From positions 19,353,165 to 19,417,164 of the forward strand of contig NC_049989.1 in assembly GCF_000003815.2 (NCBI RefSeq): 64,000 nucleotides of DNA. Reading direction: 5' to 3'. The notes beneath the pieces were generated by a model, which saw nothing but the letters and a program-made list of their open reading frames with translations, made no database searches and had not been told where the DNA came from. The translations under genes were made by a program, and so were the position numbers. The DNA comes from Branchiostoma floridae. Lineage: Eukaryota > Chordata > Leptocardii > Amphioxiformes > Branchiostomatidae. This document shows, in pieces, positions 45,829-57,638 of the stretch (position 1 is the first letter of the stretch; each line of letters starts with the position of its first letter).

Positions 45829-48800
45829 TCAACCTGATTTAAGAGTTTTAGTCGTAAAGACAGATTTGAGAAACTTGATGCCCCAGATCACAGCCGACAT
45901 CAAGTACCAGGCTGACAAGGCGTTCAGCAGCGGGGAGGGTAGCAGGACCACGGGCGACCCCGACAGTCTGGCCGTCACATCAACCAGGACGAACGCCAGA
46001 CAGCGCGTGAAGTCAACGATCGGTGCGCTGGGCCTATGAGAAAAACAGAACAACAAACGCGTTTATTACCTGCGCCAAGAAGGTTGTGTTTTCCTGTATT
46101 TGTCTGTGGGGTTGTATTGTTGCTATAATTGGATGGGTTGACCAATCTCTCTTGGCAGTCACTACGTCGTAAGTTAAGGGTCTGCAGCGGCTGCCATTCA
46201 GCGCTAAGGTGACCTCAATGCGACGTCAGTAATTGCCCCAGGACTGTGGGTATTGAACCTTTCACACTAGGAATGACATTTGAACCAGTGAGGAAGGCGA
46301 CTGGCGATCTCCGAAACGTTATTTGATTATAACAATTGGTTAAATGTGTCTTCAAATAATTTTGTTATTCAGTGTCTTGCCAACCTGATAACAATGTTCA
46401 TGAACACATGGATGCATGTTATACTTACTTCCTGTCCATGATAGCAGCAACACACACCAGAGTCCACATCACAAACAGAACCCTCCCCACCATGGCAGCC
46501 GTCGTCAGGGTCTGAGACACATGAGGGACGAAAACGCATTTTTTTTAAATTCACATTTATTTTACAAGGATGAGACAAAAAACAGCCATTGCTTATCTGG
46601 GTCTTCTCCTCGAACAAATAATGTTAAAGTAGTGACACATACAAAAACATAAGACTAAATAACAAAAGGGTAAAACAACATGGAACAGGAACATGCAGCT
46701 AGTGCATAAACTGAAGGCTACATAAATAAGAAAACTAATAATCAACAAAAGTGACCTATCTGTACAATGAAATTAAAAACAATATCAAATAATGACAATT
46801 ATGAGTGATGAACAGAGCGGATTTGCGGTTAATAAACGGTTATCTTCAATCAGAAGTAACATTATGAGATAGTTAACTCATATTTGTAAGAATCTATTCA
46901 AACCTACCTTAACAACAGAGAATAGTTCCTGATGCAGAACCAGGGCCAGAACAAAATGGACAGCCACGTAGGTGGACCACAGCCAGGACACCTTACTGTC
47001 GTACTTCGGCTCATGATACTTCACCTGGGGTCATGTCAAAATAGCATTATGCGTCTATCTTATGAGTGAAGGTTTATAAAGCGTTATCATTAAATTGTGT
47101 TACGTCCATATCAAATGATACCTAAAGGTTAGGTGTGACTATCGTTTGGTGTAATATGACCAGCTGCTGCCGTGCCGATTGCCTGTGGTTAAACAAAAGG
47201 TGGTTATTCCGGCTATACTGATACAGATACGGATACAGATACAGACACCGAAGTTGGTGTGTTACTAAGTCATACGGATTATACAGATACAGATACTGGT
47301 AAGTGAAGACTAAGGGCAGTGCGGAATAGCACCATTCACACATGTCCTGAATGTTGACTATACATAGACAATTGGTAATCAATAAAGAACTTTGTTATCC
47401 ATACCTTAGGAATGTCTTCAATACACCCCAGCCGAGGTTTCCCCAGCGCCCAGCCCGGTCCCTTCCACAGCACAGACAGTTTGTTGGTCCAGCCTGGAGT
47501 CGCCCAGAATGTCTTCCAGATGTGGACATAGTGACACAGCTGGAGATGGGAGACAAGCCATTGTTGATTTTTTTTTGTGGACTATATTTTTTATAGAGAG
47601 GGGTTACTAGCCCTTTGACTGTACGTTACCCACACTTAACGTCCCTTTCAAAGGACACTACAGTCCCAACTAAGATACCCTAGTTAGGATTTGGAATATT
47701 GGTCTTCCAGTTACCAACTCATTGCAAATAGGAGTTCAACTGTGAGGCCATTACCGGCTGGAGGATATGAACATCCCGTGCTCCGTGTGTGACTCTCATC
47801 AAATATAATATAGGACGTCTGCTTTGCATTCATCATCATCATCATAACGGGCGGCTTGCCCGGACCAGGGCCATTCTTTCCCTCCAGACATTTCTGCCCC
47901 CATAGCGTTTTTTTTTTCAATCCATGAGAAGTCAGTGTCTACTTACATGTACATGCAGCATTATAAGTGAATTCTTACCTGTACCCATATTGGGTCCCAC
48001 GTGTTGAGTGGGTGTGTCAGGCCATACACGACCTTCTCTTCCTCTTTGGCGAATGTACCTACGTATCAGTGTATATTTGCATCATGTTATCATGTATGAA
48101 TATATAATGTTCATTATTTCAACAATTAAGCAGAACAAAGAAGGTGCTTTCGCAGTCATGATAAAGCAACATGATTATATCAGTTTAGGGGGTAGCCCTT
48201 CCATGGCCCTGTGGGACATCATGTGGCTACCGGGATATTGGGGGCACAGCGTGGCCCCGGATTTTTTAAAACTCAAAGTTGAAAGCAACCCAGGACTCGA
48301 CGACAAATTGACGCCATAACCTAATCGTGAAAACACCAAAAGATATCCCCGGTATTAGACAGTCCGCAGGGACAGATCTGTGGCTTCAGAGATCGACCAG
48401 AGCAGCACTCCATACGGGTACCGGTTTAGTGTGGCCGTAGCGTATAAAGAAAGACACTGACCGAACAACCTGTCAAAGACGATCAGAACGCCACCATAGT
48501 TCTTGTCTATGCAGTACGGGTTCCTTCCTGTAAAATGGGATAAGGCAACAATTACAAAATTCAAGACAGTTTACTGTAACATTCAAACCTGCCCGAGAAG
48601 CCCTCTAAGGGGACAAATAAAGTTATGGAAATGTCGTGTCAGGAAATGTTGAATTTTGCTGAATTGTATACACTCCAATGACAACTGACCGTGGTGTACT
48701 CTGTGGTGGCTGGGTGTATTCAGTACATATTCCAAGGGCCCAAGTGACGTCACCAACTGTACGATGTACATTGGGGATGGAAATGGATAGATTTTATAAT

Positions 48801-51576
48801 CATAATCACAGCAAGTGAGCATTGCAAAGTAATTCATCAAAAACAATACACAAGAAAATGGATTGTGGCACTCAGTATTTGGGAAAGGATATGACAGCTA
48901 AATAAACACCACTACTAGTGAACTAGTCACCTGCTGTAGTGCGTAAAACGGGATATTGAGACGGAGTTGGGCGCCGCCTTGTGCATGTTGCGGAAAGGAC
49001 TATAACCCACGAACCCATCCATTGAATGGAATGGTGCTTACCTCAGTGTGAATCCAGAACTGATATAACAGGTTTAACTGCCTGTGAACAGAGAACGCTG
49101 CTGGCGGAATTAGAAGAGCCAAAGGAAGATGGGCAAACTGAAATTAAAAAAGAAAAATACACATACAGTCAAACATGCTCAAGGAGATCTCAGGGGACCG
49201 ACAGATCAGTTTAATGTTATTGGTTAACATTGATATCATCAATCAATGAATAAAAAAAAAATAGCAATTCATTTCTACCAAAACATAAAACAATGACCTG
49301 TCATGGCATGATTAAAAAGACCGGAGTTGGATGGTTGCAAATTTTGGTGGTTCAAATATCTACATATTTTCAAAACGTTAAAGTTTGAAAGTAATTTGAT
49401 AAGATCCTTACAAAGAAGGTGCCGACTTTTTGAGTGGTCGACTGTCTGAGTGCCGTTGTCAGGTTGTAATCTTCTGAGCTGTGGTGGACCTGGTGTGCTG
49501 CCCATAAGATGTTCACTTCTGCATGGTTGTACGATGGGTGATCCATAGAACATGCAGGGAGGGTGGGAGAAGGGCAGAGGACAGAACAAACGTTCGCGGT
49601 GAAGTCGTACTAAAGGCTTAGGTCACATTTCCAAACCGGGGCCCGGCCGGGATGTTTAAAGAAACGAAAAATTAAAATGTATACCCAATGTACGCCCATG
49701 AAACTTGTGTTGACATTTTGTGTATTTTGATGTCTTTTATATAATTCTTTTCCCTCCCAAAATCTGCATGGCCGGGCCCCGGTTTGGAAATGTGAACTAA
49801 GCCTAAAGGGGCCGACGCCAAAAATTGGGAACATAAACCACTGTAAAAATTTGAACAGTTACAATTATATCAAAGACAGTTTCCGCCCCCCAGGCGTCTT
49901 AACATACCATGTGACATTCTATGCAGCCAGTAGAAGGAAAACTCCGCCAGTATGAAGGCAGTCCACCAGGTGACCGGGGAGTCCCAGGGTAGATCCACTA
50001 GCCGGTAGTTCTCGTAGACCCAGACGTAGGCCATCATATAAGCACCCATGTAGAATAAGCTGTAACAAGGGTCAGAAGACATCCGATATCCGTGTAATAA
50101 ACTTGTTCATCGTTCCAGTTACGCATGCGCAGCGACATAAATTGTCGGTAACAATTTTAGACCTGAGGTCCAGAACCCTCACACATTATTATCCTTGCGA
50201 TTAAATGGCTTTAAAAATGTTCCCACGACTTGTGTGCAGACGTGTTTTGTTTTTATCTCAAGGGCCTTTGACAAACATTACGCACCATTCATTTTTCTAA
50301 CGCTGCACATGAAGACTCTGAATGGTGGACGAGCTAATACTTTGAGTTTCTCGTGTGGCTTGTGTAATTGTAGTTAATTGATTATGCAAATATGGTGTTG
50401 CTTAGCATTTTATTAAGTTTTTATGGTTTGAAGGTTTGACTCTTGGGATCATATGACACTTTCTTTTCCCTCCACTTTTTCCATGGACCACCTGCACTAC
50501 TGATATAGAATGCAACGGTGCAGTCCATCTGCAGACAGTCCTGTTTGGTAGTTGCTTTTAAGTTACTTACTCTCCCATTGTCATGATCATTCCCGCTGAT
50601 ATGGAGCTGATGGAGTCATTCAGACGGGTGTTCGTTTGTCTATTCTTCAGAAAAGCCACCAACATCTCCAGAAAGACCATGCCGAAAAAGATCGGGGTAA
50701 CCTTGAAAAGTTAAAGAAAAAAAGTATTCAGACTGGAGAATACGAAGTTGCAAGAAACATGGCAATCTATTGGAAAAGGGGCTACCTGGGCAACCACTCT
50801 ACTCTTCTCAATTCTTTAAAACATTTTGCTTTTTAATAGGCAGACAAGGGCATTTTGGCTGTGCACTCAAGTTAGTAATTGATTTCATTTAAGTACCACA
50901 TACTGGCAAGGGACCGGAGGCAACGATATTAAACGTTATTCAGACCGTAGGGCAGTGGTGTTCTCCCGTACTGCGTCCAGGGCACAGCATTGGAAGGCGG
51001 TCAGCCCAACCCTCCACTTTCCACTCACTTTTACCTGCTCAACCCTAGTCAGGTTCTAGAATTTTCACACTTGGGTTGGGGACAAAAATCGTGTAAAGCG
51101 CATCTTTAAGGGCACAACATAGCAATTATCTATGTGACCGGAATCTACAAGTCGTTGTTCGTATATATGCTGCTATAATATTTGTCATTCTGTGTCTTGT
51201 GTGGCTACGGTAAAGCCTGACGTATGTAATAAGGTCAAAATACGGGTGTATGTGTGTTTGCTCGCGAGAACCAGAATTAAATCAAACATTTTCAAAACAA
51301 GCTGACAATAAAAACTTAAGATTGTGGGCCAAACACCCCATTGTTACGCGGGTCTTACGCAACATGAACTCACGGAGTTATGGTGTTTAGCGACGAAAAA
51401 AAAAGACAACGTTTTGGTACAAGCACCTGTCCTATGTATCGTGGAACTTCGTCCAGGGTCCGAAACGACGTCTCCTCGGGAGTGACGAGGTAGAACAGCC
51501 ACCGAAGTCCCGTCAGGACCGACGGTCCGTCCCTTCCGGTGACAACCTCCTGGACTTTTAGCTCGACGTCCGCCAT
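45829..51576 (-). CDS. AGMO: Alkylglycerol monooxygenase
   Basis: Twelve exons join in frame to 462 residues (human 445): 51576-51427, 50701-50571, 50059-49908, 49518-49412, 49137-49042, 48756-48690, 48527-48462, 48058-47979, 47539-47405, 47024-46908, 46511-46429, 46033-45829. AGMO is an ER multi-pass di-iron enzyme that uses tetrahydrobiopterin to cleave the ether bond of alkylglycerols. The three histidine boxes of the fatty-acid-hydroxylase superfamily are all present: HRMSH (exon 3), HQVHH (exon 4) and HRVHH (exon 6, within LNTPSHHRVHHG). Family blocks YENYRLVDLPWDSPVTWW, SSEDYNLTTALRQS, LLYQFWIHTE and YCIDKNYGGVLIVFDRLFG confirm orthology. C-terminal membrane helices end at 45829 with TGA. 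No broken frames, so it appears functional. Confidence 0.96.
49615..49803. mobile_element. MITE, CCGGGGCC-arm family (best-preserved copy)
   Basis: TIRs of about 32 bp begin GGCTTAGGTCACATTTCC and continue AAACCGGGGCCCGG. The element is 189 bp and flanked by TAAA on both sides (49611-49614, 49804-49807), a probable 4-bp target duplication. It sits in AGMO intron 3. Confidence 0.92.
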
Positions 51577-54500
51577 TTTGTCCTGTGACCTTTGGCTTCT
51601 GTAACTGACCTACATGTTTATTCTTTATAGACTCTATAGAGTGAAGCGAAAATCTAGGGCACTACGTATTTGGTGCACTGCGCCGCTGGTGTTTACTTTA
51701 CTTTGGTCATACGGAGTCGATCATATGAATGGCAATCACGCAAGCATCAATTTTAATCCGTTTACAACCATACTGTAAATCAAATCATGCAAAGCAGCTG
51801 CAACATGAGCAAAAATATACCATAGTCGCAAAGGCATTGTCAAACAAGATGTTTAAACAAATAAATAAATATGTTAAAGAACAGAAAATGAAGAATCAAT
51901 TGCTCGGTATATCGTATTTTTTGTGTTTAGTCAATTGTTCAACCTTCCTGACAACTTTATTTCACAATGAGGGCTCTCAAACTGTATGGAATTCACAAGC
52001 CTGGAATCCAGCCTTCTTAGCTTTCGTCCACTCCCGAATGTCAGCGTACTAGTAGACCTTCGGGAGCGGGTTAAACCTACCGAGACTGGATTCCAGGTTA
52101 GAAATTCACCGCTGTCATTGTTTTGTGTTGGACTCAATTACCTTCAGTTTAATCTCCAAGCAGATCCTACGGTAGCATAAGACAGTATCAAAAGCTGCCA
52201 GAGGAGTGAAGCTGGCTTAGGAGTGAGTTTCGCTACCGGGGATCTGCCTCCACTGAAACAGGGAGGAGCATTTCTATTCAACAATGGTGTTGCTGCCCCA
52301 CCCTGTGGCCATGTGCTAATTATTTTACGAGCAAATTACACTGAGACAAAATCAGTGACCAGCACATGTCTCAGTTGGAAGTTAACAGTTAATAACACCA
52401 AACAGGAAGGAGGGCAATTAGCACCTACACTGCAAGCACAGTTTGAATGGGAAACAATTGGATGTTAATAGCCTTTGTTCTAACCGACTGGAGGCAGATC
52501 CCCGGTAGCGAAACTCACTCCTAAGCCAGCTTCACTCCTCTGGCAGCTTTTGATACTGTCTTATGCTACCGTAGGATCTGCTTGGAGATTACCTTAAGTT
52601 AGCTCGGTTACCGAAACGCTGGTTGAATGAAAAACTTGGTTGATCGCAATCACAATCTTCTTAATCTACATGTATGTAAGGCCTCGCGGACATTTTATGG
52701 ATGATATCCAGTGGACACCAAAAGACAAATGTGCGAGGGCGAAAAAAATCTAGCAGAAAAGGGCTGTTAAACCACAGGATTAAATATCAAGTATATTCTT
52801 TGCCATTCTTGTTCAAAGAGGCTAACAAGGACACTGTGGCCCAATGCCCTGACCATGTGCCCCTGAACCCTGGAAAGCAGATCCTCTGGCAAATACAACG
52901 TTCTGATTGACCAGGGATGCTACTGGGTCACATGTGGCCAGTTCTTTTTAGAACAGACAATAATCAATGTGCGCACGGATGTCATTTATAAAATCAAGAC
53001 AGTGTGGCCTAAGTCAACATTGTGAGCTGGACAAAGAGAAATAATGATACCAGACACTTTGTTTCTTATTCACACACACAGGCATGTTTTGCGGTGTTGT
53101 TGTTTGTAATACAACTACAATCAAAATGGTCTTTCATGTCCAGAAAATACATGAAACACTGAAAGTATGATGTTCTAAAAAATAACAGTCATAGAAAAGT
53201 CTAACTACAGGTAAGAAGAATATATACGCCAACCAATCACAAAATAAATAAGTTTGGAAATACTGAAGTGAAGGAATAAAAAAGACATTCTTTTCACTAG
53301 GCTATGAAAACAAGCGCAGATCATACACAAGGCATAACAACTACATATACAGGATTGACACTGGAATTTTCCAGGACAAAAAAAAGCGAATAAGATATTT
53401 GGTAAAACATGATTGGGGCAAAGTGGGCGACATCTCTGTAAATTATTCACCTTTTTGTCCATTGCTTGAAGAGAAAGAAAAATGGAAGCACCACCCTGCA
53501 TGTAACATATGTATTGTATACATACATGAATATATCAGAAGCCAACCTAGCCTAATTAGCACTCTCTTAACAGTAAGTCATTGCTATACAATCATTGCTG
53601 ACATTCCCTGACCCTACATAATTATGTATATTTCCTTCCGAATCTATGTATTACCATGACTAACTATAACTCACCTAATAGTAGTATTATATCATATCTC
53701 ACAATTGCCCTGTAGTGGTCACGTCAAACAACCTCTAGACACACTACAGTAACAGTAGTACATGTTTATATATAGAGAGAGATGTCGACAACTGCACACA
53801 TAATTCATAGTTGATGACCTACCCGAAATTGTCCATGTACAACGCACGACCTGTTGCACTCACCTAAAGACCAAAGTTTCCTGATTTCCTAGATTCTGTA
53901 TACTGTATTCTGTATACTGTAGCAGGACATTATTTATGAGTACTGTTGCTTGACTGCTTGCTCCTTATCCCTATTTCTTCTACACTCACAATTTTTGCAT
54001 GAAACTTCATCTGTGATGGATATCAACATAGCGAAGATTTCAAACTTATCCGTACTCAAAGAAAATTTTCTATCAACAAAGTTTCCGTCAGTCCTCTGGC
54101 CCATGACCGATAACTTTAATCCCGGCACTTTTGACCAATTGCTGACATCACACTTCTATTCAGATCATGTGACATACCGGTAGGCTTTGGGTCATTTCTA
54201 CTTGAGAAGGGTAAGAGGATAGACCAAACGCTTGTTGATATTAGTAAGTTTTTCTTTGTGTACAGAAATAATGTAAAATCTTCAACTTAATTCACAGTTT
54301 AGTCTTCAGCTCAATGCACAGCTTTTGTACATGGGTGCTGGACGGTAGCGGATGGACGTTGAAACCACAATGACGACGGGATCCCAGCTAACTTCCCATC
54401 AAGCAGTTCTATCTACAACACCTCGCACCCCTGCTTTAACTTGGCCCCATGTTTAATATTTTGGATAATCCTAGATACCACCACGTCTATGCTGCCATAT

Positions 54501-57500
54501 ACATTGTGTACTTATTTTTCACCAGTAGCTCAACTGTTCTCAAGTTTCTGGTAGTAACACCATTATTTTGGACATTGTACACATGTAGCTGAATCTATAA
54601 TAGTTTGTTCACTGTACACATAGCTACAAGAAGAGAATTCCAGTTTTACACAGCTGTGCTCAGACTTGCTTGCTCTATGAAATTACTTGCTCAGGTAAAT
54701 CCGCCTGGTACTTTTTGAAGTTTTTTGTAATTGTCACTGTGGCCTTTTTATTGCCTCACTTGCATAAGAAGTAACTTTGATGGCTAATAATTTTTGAAGT
54801 GGTCCAACATCCGGTCCACTGATTTTTCTCAAGTTTTTTTTTTTTTTGACCAGTCCTGGGAAAAAAAGTTTTTCTACCAGTACACTGTACCAGTACCCAC
54901 CCCTAGTCAGCCACCTCCTAGTCAGCACATAAATCAACAGTATGAGGATGTTCCCTATTCCCCTAAAGAGATGTTGGCCATGAAGCGTGTAGGGCCTGAC
55001 CATTGGAAGGGCTGGTGTAAGTGTCGTTCAGTCAGGCTACATGTAGTTCATCATTGGTCAATGCCTGAAGTTGGTACCACTAACCATCTGTGTGGAAGTT
55101 GGTAGCAAATAGATCACAGAGAAACCAAAGGTTTAACACTGATCAGCCTGGGCACAGATCACCATAGGAAGATCTACTGATGGGTCTGTTTGGAGATTGG
55201 TACAGTAGATGCCACTCTGTTGAATCAGATGGGATTTGCCCAAATGGTTCAGCGCATATAGAGGTTCCCATGACAGTCCATCCGAATGCATTGGTAGAAG
55301 TCATTCTGAAGACGAGGGTGCCATAGACTTCCTGCAACTTATGATCCACTGCTCACCGAGTCACATGTTCTACTTGCCTAACGTGACATCACAGAATTGA
55401 AGCAGTGGACAATGCTCGTACCTTGACAATGACTGGAGTTGATCAGACAAAGTTTGGGTAAGTCCAATTTTTTTCTGGAGGAGATTACTATTCAACTGTG
55501 ATCCAGCAATTTGTACAGATCAGCCATGGTTGCTCAGATGCCAGGTAGAGTTTTCTGGGTATAAGTCAGTACAGGCGGAAGAAACGTAGAGAGCAGACTT
55601 GACTGGAACTACTGTAGGTACTGTTTTAAGGAGGGTAGATCACTGGTCGGCAGGCTGAGCGGCAGAGCAACAACATCTAGTGGTGCCTCTAGTCAGCATC
55701 CTCCTGAAGATAGAAGAAAATACCACCAATCAGAATTGACATGCAAGTTGTACCTGCCAGTGGGTTAACATACAACTTAGGTCAACTTAATCATTTTTGC
55801 AGGTATTCCTCAGGGAATTAGAATTCTTTAAAACATAGCAGGAATAACATTTATCATAGCACATACAACAAGATCCCACAAAAATGTTACAACAACAGTT
55901 GCTTAAGGTTGCTCAACTGGATATGATTTTCATTAAAAGAGTGGGAGGGCTACATGCCAAATGCCGGAACATTTGATATGTACAAAAAACATGTAGACCC
56001 CTGTCCTGTTGAGTGTGGGATTGTACATTCTCTCATAAATTGTAACTCCTTGGCCATTTTCAACCACCTGCAACACAACCAGGGACACTCTTTTAATCTC
56101 CAATCCACAAACATCCTTACAGTGAGCCCTGTTGATTCGAACAGGGAGTTAGAGAGGCAATATATCTGAGAATGTACAATTATCAGGGCCTACTTATGAG
56201 ATAAAACCCAGAATATACCTACATTAGATACCATCATTATGGGTTATACTTGAATGTTAGTGACAATGTATGTTGCACAATAATATACATTATACATCTA
56301 GCACTGGACACTATAGGGAATATATAACAGGGAAGAGTTGGATATGGTATGAGAAATAAAAGGAAACAGCAAATTGTGGAAACAGCAATGATAGGATACA
56401 GCACAGAAGAAGCAGGATATGGCATGGTGAATAGAGTATGGCATAAAGGTCTGATTGACAAACAAGAAGAAGGCTTACGAGTACCTGACGTGACTCCTGT
56501 CTCTTGACAACATCACAATTCAGAATGTCCTGGTTGAGTTTTCAACACACAGAGACAAGAGGAGAAGGCAACTGTCATTGTACAGGCAACAACAGCAGAA
56601 GTGTGATATCAGCAAACAACAAGTTAACCCTCAAACACCTTGGGTCTGTCTGGACTCTATACAGTTTGTCTTTAACTGTGCCATTTTAACATTTTGAATC
56701 CAAAAGATAAATTAAATTCATCTGAGTTTCATACTTTTAGTTGAAAACATGGTCCTTCTGATCTTTTTTCATTCATTATGATGATAGAGGAATTATTGAC
56801 TCATGTCAAAGTCCTATTTCATTGATAAAACAATATATGTACACTGAAAATTGCAAAAAAGAATATTTGTTTAACAAAACATAATTATATAAGGGGGTCT
56901 GCTTGGACCCATTTGGTCATTTCAGTCACAAAATGTTGGAGGCGTTTGAGGGCTTAGAGCATGTAGTGCAAAACAGTTGTTGAGGTACAGCATCTGGCAA
57001 GATCACAACAATATGAATACAGAATACGCTAGAACTAGTAGAAGCTTTATCATGCTAGCTAGCTAAGGCATAGAAAAATGTACATTCAAGCATCCTAAGC
57101 TGAGCTTAACAGTGCAAAAGGCAAGCAGTAGCAGAACAATAGGAGACTTGCAGAATAGAGTAGAGACAATTCATACATAATCAAACTTAAACCTGTAAGT
57201 GTAAAGCCTTACTACATGTATAATGCTATGTTATATATACCCCGAAATTCAAGATGTCACTTGGTTTACTTTTAAGCCCATCATAGTCCAGGGCTCTCCC
57301 AGTCCCTTTAAAACTCAAGCCATGCTTACAGTTCCAGCTACTACACAGACTGACTGAAGGAAGCAGCATGTCCCAATCAGCCAAGATCGCTTTTTGAGCT
57401 GACTTTTCCTGTAAACCTTCCCAGGATTGACCATACATGTAGCTTGGAGACACTCACTACCACATTGATTTCCTCTCATTGATTCATCAGAAAATTCCAA

Positions 57501-57566
57501 AAATTTAATCCTCAGCAAAGACTTTAGAGGCCACATTTAGCATAGCAAGTTTTCCTCCCCTTTAAG
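51577..57566. other. Region between AGMO 5' end and HIP1 3' end
   Basis: The AGMO promoter must lie just right of 51576. A complete TIR element is at 52150-52591. Repeat segments shared with TBL2 introns occur at about 52850-52940 (related to 29735-29835) and about 54955-55030 (related to 32900-32960). No further exon could be supported; much of 53-57.5 kb may be HIP1 3' UTR, because the terminal coding exon is unresolved. Confidence 0.45.
52150..52591. mobile_element. 442-bp TIR element, Mutator-like
   Basis: TIRs of about 108 bp begin TAATCTCCAAGCAGATCCTA and continue through GTAGCATAAGACAGTATC and CGCTACCGGGGATCTGCCTCC. Flanks are CCTTCAGTT (52141-52149) and CCTTAAGTT (52592-52600), a 9-bp target duplication with one mismatch. 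Long TIRs with a 9-bp duplication suggest the Mutator group. Fragments are at 15688-15850 and 41940-41985. Confidence 0.88.
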
Positions 57567-57638
57567 CTAACCAGATCCTGAAGATGCCCCAGCCCTTAAG
57601 TAAAGGGTAAATCCTCTAACTTTTTCTCTTAGACTCAC

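Noticed and set aside
46190-46340. Possible retroelement 3' end with GAAGGCGA and CCGAAACGT
   Set aside because: Resembles a motif common in invertebrate retroelement tails, but too short and isolated to assign.
55143-55349. Open frame on the minus strand as a possible final HIP1 exon
   Set aside because: No similarity to HIP1 or HIP1R tails and no phase-0 acceptor in the right place.
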